A DNA stretch of 64,000 nucleotides from Marinifilum breve. Its GTDB lineage: Bacteria > Bacteroidota > Bacteroidia > Bacteroidales > Marinifilaceae. The stretch is from assembly GCF_003202155.1 (NCBI RefSeq), contig NZ_QFLI01000007.1, positions 223,549-287,548 on the forward strand, in the 5' to 3' direction. Both the position numbers and the translations under genes were made by a program. Shown in pieces: positions 17,618 to 25,484 of this stretch (positions are counted from its first letter, which is position 1; each line of letters starts with the position of its first letter). The notes below the pieces were generated by a model. It was not told the DNA's origin, did not search any database, and saw nothing but the letters and a program-made list of their open reading frames with translations.

Positions 17618-17735
17618 TTAGGCAGGTATTCCGACTTAACTTTCTTAAGAAAGGATTACGGCTGCGGGGACAGTTCTGGTCTCTCACCAGATTCCCTTTT
17701 CATTCCTCTAAACTAGGAAACCCAATTGTTGCAAA
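17618..17735 (-). promoter_or_regulatory. Cobalamin riboswitch 3, compact form
   Basis: On the minus strand GGGAATCTGGTGAGAGACC, CAGAACTGTCCCCGCAGCCG and TAATCC form the B12-box core, and GTCGGAATACCTGCC forms the 3' core. The middle arm is much shorter than in riboswitches 1 and 2, so the three elements are not copies of one another. It precedes btuFCD. Confidence 0.88.
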
Positions 17736-17800
17736 GCTATGCAATATTTTGGAAATAAAAATAAGTTATAGAACAATTGAATATTGCTAGAATTCATAAA

Positions 17801-17838
17801 AAAAGAGATCAAATCATGGAGGATCTAATCTCTTTATA
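17801..17838 (-). terminator. Terminator after the truncated haemoglobin gene
   Basis: AAAGAGAT and ATCTCTTT form a stem around an 18-base loop with an A-run on the left, which is a T-run on the minus strand. It lies 24 bases beyond the stop codon of the haemoglobin gene and upstream of riboswitch 3. Confidence 0.65.
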
Positions 17839-17861
17839 AAAATACTTTCAGTATGATTTTT

Positions 17862-18221
17862 TTAAACCGCCACAATTTCTTTCTTCATACTATAAAGAAC
17901 GAAAAGAACTTCTTCTTTCTCTTTTTGCCCAACATTGTTCATTTCGAGCGCCTGCAATATGTCATCAATAACAGCATTAAATTCTACATCGCTAATATTC
18001 ATTCCTTTGTGGGTGGTTAACATGTCCTTGCCCTCATAAACATTAGGACCACCGGTGCCCATAATAAAAAAGTTAGCTGCTGCTTTTTTTAATTCAGGAA
18101 TGTTGCTCTTTGAATAACGCGTTGCAATAGCAGGATGTTTTAGATGTAAATCTAAGGCATCACTAGCTATTTTTGTAATTCCTTCACTACCTCCCAGTCT
18201 TTCGTAAAGTGATAACTCCAT
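17862..18221 (-). CDS. Group 1 truncated haemoglobin
   Basis: The 119-residue length and the pattern YERLGGSEGITKIASDAL, FFIMGTGGPNVYEGKDM and THKGMNISDVEFNAVIDDI fit a group 1 truncated haemoglobin, which binds haem and handles oxygen or nitric oxide. His in THKGMNIS is the likely proximal ligand. The usual Phe-Tyr pair of helix B seems to be missing (the stretch reads DALDLHL), so ligand chemistry may differ. The start is well supported: AGGAGG lies about 7 bases before the ATG, an unusually strong ribosome-binding site for this phylum. It is on the same strand as the corrinoid genes but has its own terminator. Confidence 0.85.
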   Translation of the reverse strand: MELSLYERLGGSEGITKIASDALDLHLKHPAIATRYSKSNIPELKKAAANFFIMGTGGPNVYEGKDMLTTHKGMNISDVEFNAVIDDILQALEMNNVGQKEKEEVLFVLYSMKKEIVAV

Positions 18222-18359
18222 TTTTAAATCCTCCTAATTATAAAATAAACAAGAATTTACGGAGAATTACCTGCAATGTCAATTAATTAAACAAGCTAAA
18301 ACTCAACGAAATCTAAAAAATAGTATCTTTCTCATTCTAAATAATTCAAACCAACAAGT

Positions 18360-18887
18360 ATGAAAAAACTACTATTCGTATTGCTTTTTATTCCATTTAT
18401 AGGAAATGCACAAGATCACCAGCTACCAGAACACTTCTCTTGTTTAGAATATTTTATGGGTAATTGGGAAAGTGAAACAACTGGAAAAGCAGGAAAAGGA
18501 ATTGGAAAGCAATCTTTTGCTAAAGAAATGAATGGTCGATACATTACATTAAATGTTGAAACCAAGTTTGAACCAAGTGAAAAATATCCTGAAGGTGAAT
18601 TACATATCGATAAAGGATACATTAGTTACGATGGATTTAGAAAGAAAATCATTTACCGCCAATTCAATATAGAAGGATATGTAAATCAATATGTATTAGA
18701 CAATTCAAAAGAAGGTATATTTGTTTTTGAAACAGAGGCTGTAGAAAATGTTCCTAAAGGTTTTAGAGCAAGAATTACTTTTGAAATTGTGGATGAAAAC
18801 ACATTTAAAGAAGGTTTTGAATTGGCTGCTCCAGGAAAAGATTATTCGGGATGCATATATAATACGTGGACCCGCGTTAAAAAATAA
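18360..18887 (+). CDS. DUF1579-like secreted protein
   Basis: The 175-residue protein has a signal peptide (about 1-17, ending IGNAQ) and a mature part that looks like a small beta-barrel: LEYFMGNWESETTGKAG, GRYITLNVETKF, LHIDKGYISYDGFRKK, FVFETEAVENVP and TFKEGFELAAPGKDYSGC. The early 'GNW' motif and repeated strands are typical of DUF1579 and related lipocalin-like domains. Function is unknown. It is probably a single-gene unit and ends at a strong terminator. Confidence 0.6.
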   Translation: MKKLLFVLLFIPFIGNAQDHQLPEHFSCLEYFMGNWESETTGKAGKGIGKQSFAKEMNGRYITLNVETKFEPSEKYPEGELHIDKGYISYDGFRKKIIYRQFNIEGYVNQYVLDNSKEGIFVFETEAVENVPKGFRARITFEIVDENTFKEGFELAAPGKDYSGCIYNTWTRVKK

Positions 18888-18892
18888 AAAAA

Positions 18893-18912
18893 GGACACGC
18901 CTTGGCGTGTCC
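18893..18912. terminator. Compact bidirectional terminator
   Basis: GGACACGCC, a two-base loop and GGCGTGTCC make a perfect nine-pair stem between two convergent genes. The A-run at 18880-18892 gives a T-run for the minus-strand transcript. Confidence 0.7.
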
Positions 18913-19911
18913 CTACAATAAATTATTTCGCTGTACTTCTAATTTGCTTGTAAACTCATCCATGTCTTTTGTGATGAATTCATGAACCACAATTTCAGGT
19001 TGTACTTCTGCTATAATTTCTTTCACTCGTTCGGTTTGAAAAGGCAAATGCTGATCGATTTGCAAAACATGATTACGAGCTACTGAATATTTTTCGCGAT
19101 GACTTAGTGTTTCCCAGTCTTGTGGAAAGCCATTTTGCAACTGCTTTAACTGATACTCTCCCGACAAACTGCAATTTAGATGCAAACTTTTAATTTTGTC
19201 TTGCACATCTTTCGATAGTCTGGAAATTCTATCCAAAACAAAATCGATGGCTTCATCCTCGCAACGCAGCGCTGGATTGGTATTCATTAAATGCCCTGTA
19301 TCCAACAAAACATTCCAATTGCTGAACTCTAATCTTCCTGCAAAATCATCTACCTCTGCTGGGAATAGTAAATCTAAACCTGGCCACCACAAGTTTTCAA
19401 TTGCCAAAGTAACCGGAGGTTCGCCATCGGTGAATTCCTGAGCTGTACGATTTAGCATCTCTGCCAAGTTAGCACTAACCTCGGTGTTCTTATAAGTAAA
19501 ATCGCGAGAAAAGGCATGATCTAACTCTACATGGGCAGCATGTATTACTGCATGTGCTGGATTAAGTAGACTTGCATGCTCCCACAACTTCTTTTGCGTT
19601 TGCACCATTTCAGATGCATTTTTCCCTCCGCAACAAAATTGTAAGTAATCATTGTCTACATCCGGGAAATAATATTTTGCGGCCTCCTCTCCTTTTCGCC
19701 AAACATCCAACCATGTTACCCAAAAAGGCAAATGAATTGATTTTACTACTTCCTTGGGAATTTCATCAGACGGCTGATCATATCCTATTAATAACTCTAC
19801 TCCATCTAATTCTTGTGTATTGATATATTCTTTTAATCCCTCCCATTTGTTATCGAATCGATCTACATCGGAAGGATGAACTGAAAAGTCTATTAAGTTT
19901 TGGTAGTTCAT
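18913..19911 (-). CDS. TIM-barrel protein of the AP-endonuclease-2/sugar isomerase superfamily, candidate CbiR
   Basis: The 332-residue protein reads as a xylose-isomerase-like TIM barrel: GVELLIGYD, SIHLPFWVTWLDVWRKGEE, HAVIHAAHVELDHAF, VTLAIENLWWPGLDLL, WNVLLDTGHLMNTNPALR, KSLHLNCSLSG and EIVVHEFITKD. His, Glu and Asp residues at strand ends (IHAAH, AIEN, LDTGH, LHLN, VHEF) are plausible metal ligands. CbiR, described in Akkermansia, is a cobamide-remodelling hydrolase from this same superfamily and is often near corrinoid uptake genes. This gene lies on the same strand as, and about 1.4 kb upstream of, riboswitch 3 and btuFCD. CbiR is therefore a good candidate, but a generic sugar-phosphate isomerase cannot be excluded. 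Confidence 0.6.
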   Translation of the reverse strand: MNYQNLIDFSVHPSDVDRFDNKWEGLKEYINTQELDGVELLIGYDQPSDEIPKEVVKSIHLPFWVTWLDVWRKGEEAAKYYFPDVDNDYLQFCCGGKNASEMVQTQKKLWEHASLLNPAHAVIHAAHVELDHAFSRDFTYKNTEVSANLAEMLNRTAQEFTDGEPPVTLAIENLWWPGLDLLFPAEVDDFAGRLEFSNWNVLLDTGHLMNTNPALRCEDEAIDFVLDRISRLSKDVQDKIKSLHLNCSLSGEYQLKQLQNGFPQDWETLSHREKYSVARNHVLQIDQHLPFQTERVKEIIAEVQPEIVVHEFITKDMDEFTSKLEVQRNNLL

Positions 19912-19984
19912 AATACCATTTTAATTTTTAAACATCTATTAATATGATATGCGAATTATAGTTTGAAAGCTACTTATATGCCTT

Positions 19985-20032
19985 TTTCCTCAAGCCGGAA
20001 GGCTTTTACTTTCTCCATTGATGAGAAAGTAA
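19985..20032 (+). repeat. 48-bp double-hairpin repeat, copy 1
   Basis: The unit reads TTTCCTCAAGCCGGAAGGCT followed by TTTACTTTCTCC and GATGAGAAAGTAA. It folds into AGCC/GGCT and ACTTTCTC/GAGAAAGT hairpins. Copy 2 at 20412-20459 keeps both stems. Confidence 0.75.
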
Positions 20033-20411
20033 ACAAGGAATCTAGGGCGTGTAAGAACAATCTTCTTCTACTTGAAAACTTTAAGTGCGGAGGGGTGATC
20101 TTCGAACAAGTTCTCAGCTTCCCCTTCTTTCTAAAAGTTTTCTTCGTAAAGTAGCTTGTCCTTCCAATGCCCATCAAGCACAAAATCTTATTATGCAGAC
20201 TTCCTTTTGTCTGTGCATAAAATTTGATTCGCATATTTGTAAAATTTTGCTTCAAAAATAGTTCAATACCAATCAGCAATCAAAAGGATTGATGAAATAT
20301 ATTCATCGATGAGTGGTATCAGCCTAAAATAGTAATCTGAGTTCGATTAAAAATATGGTTTAATAATGGAATTATTGTAGGCAATTAAATGAATCATACT
20401 ATTAGCTTTAC

Positions 20412-20459
20412 TTTGCTCAAGCCGCATGGCTTTCACTTTCTGCATTGATCTGAAAGTAA
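20412..20459 (+). repeat. 48-bp double-hairpin repeat, copy 2
   Basis: Same layout as copy 1 with about six substitutions, mostly in loops (GCAT instead of GGAA in the first). AGCC/GGCT and ACTTTC/GAAAGT are kept. Confidence 0.75.
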
Positions 20460-20879
20460 CATCTACTATAAATCAAATAGAGCCTAAAATATTCTTCAAA
20501 AAGAATCGAAAATGAAATTTTAATGATTCAAATGAGCATTTTTAAAGCTGGGTTTTCTGTCAATTTTGATCACTTTTTTCGGAGCTCAGTCGAAAAAATG
20601 ACGTTTTGCCCCTTTTTCGAAAATTCCGTAAACGTTATCATAAACATACGAAACATCCAAATCATGTTAATAATGACAAAATTCTTTATTAAATCTATGT
20701 AACGCAAACAATTTCGGGAGTTTCCGCAACCGTTATAAGTTCACTTTTTTGTTATTTCTGCACTTTTCTAGGATTTTATTTAGATCATTTCTACGAATAA
20801 TACATAGATTTACAATATCAGCATGAGAGAAAAAACAACAGCTGATTTATTTAACTTTTAATTATAAATTTTAATTACA

Positions 20880-21479
20880 ATGAGAACAAAAAATGTAAAT
20901 CTTAAAGGAATCGTATTGGGAGCATTACTATTCTTAGGCGCTAGTTCAGCTTTTGCCACTGGTAACATTAAAATCAATCCATATTTGGATACAGATTTAT
21001 CTATCGTTTCTATCATCAACCCTACTGAATCGACATTAAAAATGAAGATCTACGATAGAGAAGGAAACTTATACTACTCGAAAAAAGTAAACAGCGCAAC
21101 TACCGATCAGAAGCTATTTGACTTTTCTTACTTGGAAGATGGTTTATACAAGATTGTATTAATCGGTACAGAAGAAAAAGTTGAAAAAGAATTCGTTATT
21201 GAAGGAAACAAACTTAAAGTTGAAGATAACATTGAAGTTGCTGAAAAAACTTTTTTCAGATCTGAAAACAACGACTTATTTGTAAGTTACCTGGCGTTTG
21301 AGAACAAGACCTTCAACCTATCAATTACTGATGCATTAGGCAATGAAGTTTTCGAAGAGTCTTATACATCAGCACCAACTTTTTCAAAGAAGTTTAATGT
21401 TACAGCTTTACCTGAAGGAGAATACAAAGTACGTTTAGTTTCGAACAACAAAGAATACAACTATGCCTTCAGAAAGTAA
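20880..21479 (+). CDS. Secreted two-domain beta-sandwich protein
   Basis: The 199-residue protein has a signal peptide (about 1-26, ending SSAFA). The mature part contains two similar halves. The first is LSIVSIINPTESTLKMKIYD, FDFSYLEDGLYKIVLIGTE; the second is LFVSYLAFENKTFNLSITDALG, FNVTALPEGEYKVRLVSNN. Each ends with a 'L.eG.Ykv.l' strand pattern as in DUF3244 or type IX sorting domains. It may be a small periplasmic or surface protein; I do not see a full sorting signal. A strong terminator follows. Confidence 0.55.
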   Translation: MRTKNVNLKGIVLGALLFLGASSAFATGNIKINPYLDTDLSIVSIINPTESTLKMKIYDREGNLYYSKKVNSATTDQKLFDFSYLEDGLYKIVLIGTEEKVEKEFVIEGNKLKVEDNIEVAEKTFFRSENNDLFVSYLAFENKTFNLSITDALGNEVFEESYTSAPTFSKKFNVTALPEGEYKVRLVSNNKEYNYAFRK

Positions 21480-21530
21480 TGACCAATGTGGGTCGTGTGA
21501 CCAGATGATTCTAATGAATCACAATTTTTT

Positions 21531-21569
21531 AATAAGTGTATCCCTTTCATGTTAGAGATACACTTATTT
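21531..21569. terminator. Terminator between convergent genes
   Basis: AATAAGTGTATC and GATACACTTATT pair perfectly around a 14-base loop, followed by a T-run. It ends the gene at 20880-21479 and can serve the thioredoxin gene from the other side. Confidence 0.82.
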
Positions 21570-21607
21570 TTTGCTCATTAATATTTTCAAATACACTTTC
21601 TGCAAAT

Positions 21608-22438
21608 CTACTGCAACTGCTTTCTTTCCGTTGCTATAAAATCATAATACGGCAATTGGTAGTCTTTAATTTTTGCATATTGCTCTTTGGCATTATCAAC
21701 TTGCTCCAAAGACAGATAAATTCTAGCCAATAAGGCTGCTTTCAAATTTTCATTCTCTTTGTTGCTAGGTTTACAAGAATTCAAAACTTTCAAAGCCTTC
21801 TTTCCACTTTTATTTAAGCATGATAATATCTGTACTTTTTGGGTTAAATCCTGATTCTTCGATTTTTTTAATAATTTTTCAGCCTGCTTAAAACACATTC
21901 GGCTCTTGTATTTAAGAGGTTTTGCTGCCGTACTTTCAGCCATAGTACTTTTTTCCTGGTAACACATTGCCAAGCTTACTGCCTTATCAACATTATCATT
22001 GTCGTTCTCGAATTCCTCTGTAGACTTATAAAGATCTTCTAACGAAAAACTGTAAGCATTAAGCAAATTTTCCATCTGCTTTAACGATTGATATCCTGTA
22101 ATCGACTCGAATTCATTTTTCCATGCATCAGTAATAAATATCTTAGGGATAGCTTTTACCATAAAATCCGGGTTTGAAAAACCATTACTTAAATCCAGTT
22201 TTACAAACACATATTTTGCAGCGTATGCCTCCATATCTTCTTTTTCCCAAACATCATCATCCATCTTTAAACACGGACCGCACCAAGTGGCCCAACAATC
22301 AACTACTATTAATTTGTTTTGTTCTTTAGCAATCACCTTCGCATCTTCAAAAGAATCCATCCATTGAATTTGACCGTTTGCAATAAAACCTACTAACAGG
22401 CAAATCGAAATCAAGCTTAATTTTTTTAATTGTCTCAT
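21608..22438 (-). CDS. Secreted thioredoxin-fold protein
   Basis: The 276-residue protein has a signal peptide (about 1-22, ending IANGQ). Residues about 23-130 form a thioredoxin domain with CWATWCGPCLKMDDDVW (active-site CGPC) and the cis-Pro block VKAIPKIFITD. The C-terminal half is helical and charged (QAEKLLKKSKNQDLTQKVQIL, in two helices, and LLARIYLSLEQVDNAKEQYAK), which resembles TPR-like helices. It probably reduces disulfides of exported proteins. It is transcribed in the same direction as the gene at 22543-23310, 104 bases downstream of it. Confidence 0.85.
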   Translation of the reverse strand: MRQLKKLSLISICLLVGFIANGQIQWMDSFEDAKVIAKEQNKLIVVDCWATWCGPCLKMDDDVWEKEDMEAYAAKYVFVKLDLSNGFSNPDFMVKAIPKIFITDAWKNEFESITGYQSLKQMENLLNAYSFSLEDLYKSTEEFENDNDNVDKAVSLAMCYQEKSTMAESTAAKPLKYKSRMCFKQAEKLLKKSKNQDLTQKVQILSCLNKSGKKALKVLNSCKPSNKENENLKAALLARIYLSLEQVDNAKEQYAKIKDYQLPYYDFIATERKQLQ

Positions 22439-22542
22439 TTGTTTTGTGATTTAGTTAATTGATTGATTCTGCTTTCACAAACAGAATAAGAAAGAGACCT
22501 TAAACCGAATTAAAGTCTCTCACATATTTTTTTGAATTTTAT

Positions 22543-23310
22543 TTACGACTCAACATTTTCTATTTGAGGTTCTTCTTTTTCTTTGGCTGGCTCAGTTACA
22601 ACCGGAGGAGCAATTACAACTGGTTTCTTCTTTACTGGGATGTTTCGTACTTTTTTAATGATATGGGTAAACATGTACTCTTCAGCTTTCTGCTTATCAT
22701 GAGCCATAACAACCTTTCCTTTTCTCGAAATGTCTGCTAACATTTTCCAAAGTACATCAAATTCTCCTGCATTATTGGCAACATGCTCTTTGCGTTCCCT
22801 TAATTTATTCTCTTGCAACAGATTTTTCTCATAAATGGCATTGGTCTCATTTTTAATTTCAAGACCGAACTCTTCCTTGTAGCCTTCCGCTTTAAGTTGC
22901 TCTAGGTTTTTGGCAATATTCTGCTCAATTACTTTTTGTTGAGCACAATAAGCTTCTACATTTCTTTTTCTTAAATCTTTTTTGGCTTCACGAATGCCAA
23001 AATCAGCATACTTAACCACAAGAGATTTGTTTGCAGACTGCACATAGCTTGCCAATCTGTCAAGTTTAGGAAGCATATCGTCTAAACTCTGATACAATTC
23101 GCTCGTTATGGTTTTAATTTCCCCGGTTAGGGATTGGGTGGTAGTTAAATCCTGTACTTTGTGAATTTGCGCACTAACAGAAGCAATGAATTCATCGTTG
23201 TATTTTGGTGAAAATTCTTCAAATTTCGCTCTATCACGTTGAAATAAGCTCAACATTAGATCGCCTACAACTGGTAATTCTTCTCTTCTAAATTTAAAAT
23301 AACTTGGCAT
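22543..23310 (-). CDS. Unrecognised helical protein downstream of a 21-bp repeat array
   Basis: I start at ATG 23310 (MPSYFKFRREEL); an upstream in-frame ATG at 23352 adds a low-complexity Asn-rich start. The 255-residue protein has no signal peptide. Most of it is predicted helix and coiled coil (ITSELYQSLDDMLPKLDRLAS, two helices; KKDLRKRNVEAYCAQQKVIEQ, in part). The end is a Pro/Lys/Glu-rich tail (VIAPPVVTEPAKEKEEP). I do not recognise the family. The 21-bp tandem array at 23428-23637 lies about 120 bases upstream and so falls in its likely promoter or leader. Confidence 0.6.
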   Translation of the reverse strand: MPSYFKFRREELPVVGDLMLSLFQRDRAKFEEFSPKYNDEFIASVSAQIHKVQDLTTTQSLTGEIKTITSELYQSLDDMLPKLDRLASYVQSANKSLVVKYADFGIREAKKDLRKRNVEAYCAQQKVIEQNIAKNLEQLKAEGYKEEFGLEIKNETNAIYEKNLLQENKLRERKEHVANNAGEFDVLWKMLADISRKGKVVMAHDKQKAEEYMFTHIIKKVRNIPVKKKPVVIAPPVVTEPAKEKEEPQIENVES

Positions 23311-23944
23311 GACTTTTTTTGTTTGATTATTATTATTTAGTTGGTTAAACAATTCTTTCCTTTTAAACTTGTTTCATCCTCCTCCTTAATAAATCTCAAC
23401 TCCACAATTCAATTTCCTGCTTATTCATTCATTCCTTCTACTTACACGTTCATTCTTCCTACTTACGCATTCATTCTTGTTACTTTTTCATTCATTCTTC
23501 CTACTTACGCATTCATTCCTTCTACTTTCTCGTTCATTCTTCCTACTTACACATTCATTCCTTCTACTTTCTCGTTCATTCTTCTTACTTACGTATTCAT
23601 TCTTGTTACTTTTTCATTCATTCTTTCTACTTTCCGCAGTTTTACTGAAAAAACAAAAAATTTCTTTAAGATTAATACAAATCTTGATGCATTTAACGCA
23701 TCATTTTTTATTATGCAACACACCAATTTAGCACTTTTATATTTATATGTCAAGCTTTTAGGTTGATTTTAATTATATTTTCATTGCCGTTCCTCCATAT
23801 AAGAACGCTTCTCAAAGAGAAATGAGTTAAAACTTTTTTAACAAATCTGTTTTTTTGCTGAGCTTGCAAAACACACAAATAACAGATATATTCACGCTTC
23901 GTTAAACAACGGGGAAATTATTATTTATTAAATAGATCAGAAAA
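23311..23944. other. Intergenic region dominated by a tandem array
   Basis: Apart from the array at 23428-23637 I see no gene. The plus-strand frame through the array is a by-product of the 21-bp period. The T-rich DNA after 23760 should hold the promoter of the Cys-rich lipoprotein. Confidence 0.6.
23428..23637. repeat. Ten tandem 21-bp units
   Basis: Units begin with TTCATTC at 23428, 23449, 23470, 23491, 23512, 23533, 23554, 23575, 23596 and 23617. There is no length variation. The core is TTCATTCTTCCTACTTAC, with variants CCTTCTACTTTC and TTGTTACTTTTT that alternate. Twenty-one bases equal about two helical turns. Confidence 0.95.
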
Positions 23945-24250
23945 ATGAAAAAACTATTATTTGCAATCGCAATCTGCGGATTCGTACTAAGCTCTTGTGG
24001 TAACAAAACCAAAACTGCTAACGCTGAAGAAAAAGCTTGTTGTTCAAAAGAAAAAACTGAAGCAAGTGCAGATCTTGAAAAAGGATGTGCTAATGGATGT
24101 ACTCACGGAGCAAAAACTGAGTGTGCTTCTAAATGTTCTTCAGAGGCAACTGCTGAAAAGAAGTGTTCTGGAGAATGTGACCACCACAAAGCAGAAGCAA
24201 AAACAGAATGTAAAGGTGATTGCAAAAAAGAATGTAGCAAAGAATCATAA
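23945..24250 (+). CDS. Cys-rich CX3C lipoprotein
   Basis: The 101-residue protein has a lipoprotein signal ending LSSC (Cys18). The mature part is almost all Lys, Glu, Ala and Cys. Cysteines come in CC (32-33) and in CX3C pairs: 48/52, 60/64, 74/78, and the triple 89/93/97; two His lie at 80-81. This suggests a metal-binding tail (copper, zinc or similar). Its first 20 residues closely match those of the His-rich lipoprotein at 26103-26384 (MKKLLF, ICG, SCGN), so the two share an origin for the leader but carry different metal-binding tails. Metal binding is inferred. A terminator follows. Confidence 0.7.
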   Translation: MKKLLFAIAICGFVLSSCGNKTKTANAEEKACCSKEKTEASADLEKGCANGCTHGAKTECASKCSSEATAEKKCSGECDHHKAEAKTECKGDCKKECSKES

Positions 24251-24271
24251 GCTTACATACACGAAAAAATG

Positions 24272-24305
24272 AAAAGGTCGCAGAAGAGTCTGCGGCCTTT
24301 TTTTA
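24272..24305 (+). terminator. Terminator of the Cys-rich lipoprotein gene
   Basis: AAAGGTCGCAGA and TCTGCGGCCTTT pair around a four-base loop, followed by seven T. It is 22 bases after the stop codon. Confidence 0.85.
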
Positions 24306-24319
24306 AGCCATAGAGTTAC

Positions 24320-24476
24320 GGTACGCTGTACCTTTGTATCTGTTAAATCATCTATCTACAAATATTATGGTGCTCCGCACCGAGCTAATGTTCAATCCAT
24401 ATTCTCTTGAATAGCAGCAGAGCTGCGTAATCTTTATAGTTTGAGTATTAAAATGTTTGCCTAGGTGCAGAGCACC
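24320..24476. repeat. Row of four 13-base hairpins at about 48-base spacing
   Basis: GGTACgctGTACC (24320-24332), GGTGCtccGCACC (24369-24381), GCAGCagaGCTGC (24414-24426) and GGTGCagaGCACC (24464-24476). Each is a perfect 5-bp stem with a 3-base loop. Starts are 49, 45 and 50 bases apart, with unrelated A+T-rich DNA between. Confidence 0.85.
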
Positions 24477-24688
24477 GCCACTTTTATTACTGTTGTGTTT
24501 ACCTATATTAACCATGATTTTTTATGTACGCTTTTCCAAGTACCTATTCCGAATCGCACAAAAACAAATTTGCTTTGCATTGTGATATTCAGTAATTTAA
24601 ATAGGGTAACAAAATAATCTACAATATTCACAAACTATTGTATGTTATCACAAATTATCTGAATCATTCACCTAAAACAATTTCCACC

Positions 24689-25348
24689 ATGGCTAAAGTT
24701 ATTATTTTCGGAATACTAGATACTGCCGAATTGGCTCATTGGTATCTAGAGAACGACAGCGAGCACGATGTAGTTGCCTTCACAGTAAATCAAGAATATT
24801 TAAAAGAAGATACCTTCAAAGGACTGCCAGTGGTTGCTTTCGAGAATTTGGAAGATAAATATCCGCCAAGCCAATTTAAATTGTTTGCACCTATGACAGG
24901 CCGGAACATGAATCAGTTACGAGAAAAGGTATACCTGGCAGGAAAAGAAAAAGGCTATGAATACATTTCATACATCAGTTCAAAGGCAACGGTATGTGGC
25001 AATGATATTGGTGAAAACTGTTTTATTCTTGAGGATAACACCTTACAACCTTTCACCAACATAGGCAATAACGTAGTTCTTTGGAGTGGCAATCACATAG
25101 GGCATCATGGAGAAATAAAAGATCATGTATTTTTTACATCGCATGTTGTAATGTCGGGACACTGCACCATAGAATCGCATTGTTTTTTTGGCGTTAATGC
25201 AACCATCCGCGATTATTCGCATTTGGCACAAGGTACTTTGCTTGCTATGGGTGCAAGCTTAACCAAACAAAAAACTGATGAGTGGGGAGTTTATGTAGGA
25301 AATCCGGCTAAGAAACTTGAAGGTAAAATTAGTCATGAGTTATATTAG
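24689..25348 (+). CDS. NeuD/PglD-type sugar O-acyltransferase
   Basis: I start at ATG 24689 (MAKVIIFGI); the upstream ATG at 24638 adds an unlikely leader. The 219-residue protein has an N-terminal nucleotide-sugar-type domain (VIIFGILDTAELAHWYLEND) and a left-handed beta-helix with hexapeptide repeats (VCGNDIGENCFILEDNTLQP, IGNNVVLWSGNHIGHHGEIKD, GHCTIESHCFFGVNATI). His residues in SGNHIGHH are the probable active-site base. It should acetylate a sugar of a surface glycan using acetyl-CoA. No other glycan gene lies beside it, which is unusual for this family. Confidence 0.8.
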   Translation: MAKVIIFGILDTAELAHWYLENDSEHDVVAFTVNQEYLKEDTFKGLPVVAFENLEDKYPPSQFKLFAPMTGRNMNQLREKVYLAGKEKGYEYISYISSKATVCGNDIGENCFILEDNTLQPFTNIGNNVVLWSGNHIGHHGEIKDHVFFTSHVVMSGHCTIESHCFFGVNATIRDYSHLAQGTLLAMGASLTKQKTDEWGVYVGNPAKKLEGKISHELY

Positions 25349-25372
25349 CATCTAAATGATTTTATTTCAACC

Positions 25373-25404
25373 AAATCCATGAAGTGATTTTCATGGATTT
25401 TTTG
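25373..25404 (+). terminator. Terminator of the acyltransferase gene
   Basis: AAATCCATGA and TCATGGATTT pair around an eight-base loop and a T-run follows. Confidence 0.8.
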
Positions 25405-25484
25405 TTAGAGAAATCATAATCATATGATATAGGTATTGTATTTCTATTTTTGATAATTTATATTTGTCCCAAACATTTTTGTAA

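Larger units (their letters stand above)
19912..20879. other. Non-coding stretch with dispersed hairpin repeat
   Basis: Nearly 1 kb without a convincing gene. It holds two copies of a 48-bp repeat (annotated separately). Of the rest, 20460-20880 is A+T-rich and must hold the promoter of the gene at 20880; I see no clear motif. Confidence 0.6.
24251..24688. other. Intergenic region with evenly spaced hairpins
   Basis: No gene seen. It holds a terminator (24272-24305) and a row of four 13-base hairpins (24320-24476); 24477-24688 is A+T-rich and should hold the promoter of the acetyltransferase gene. Confidence 0.6.

Noticed and set aside
19974-20279. Minus-strand open frame of 101 codons
   Set aside because: It runs through the 48-bp hairpin repeat and has no recognisable protein features.
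23341-23766. Plus-strand open frame of 141 codons with heptad repeats (FILPTYA type)
   Set aside because: It is a translation of the 21-bp tandem array; 21 is divisible by three, so a frame without stops arises by itself. No signal or known domain is present.
24320-24476. Possible CRISPR array (even spacing of 45-50 bases)
   Set aside because: The hairpins are only 13 bases, differ in sequence and lack cas genes.
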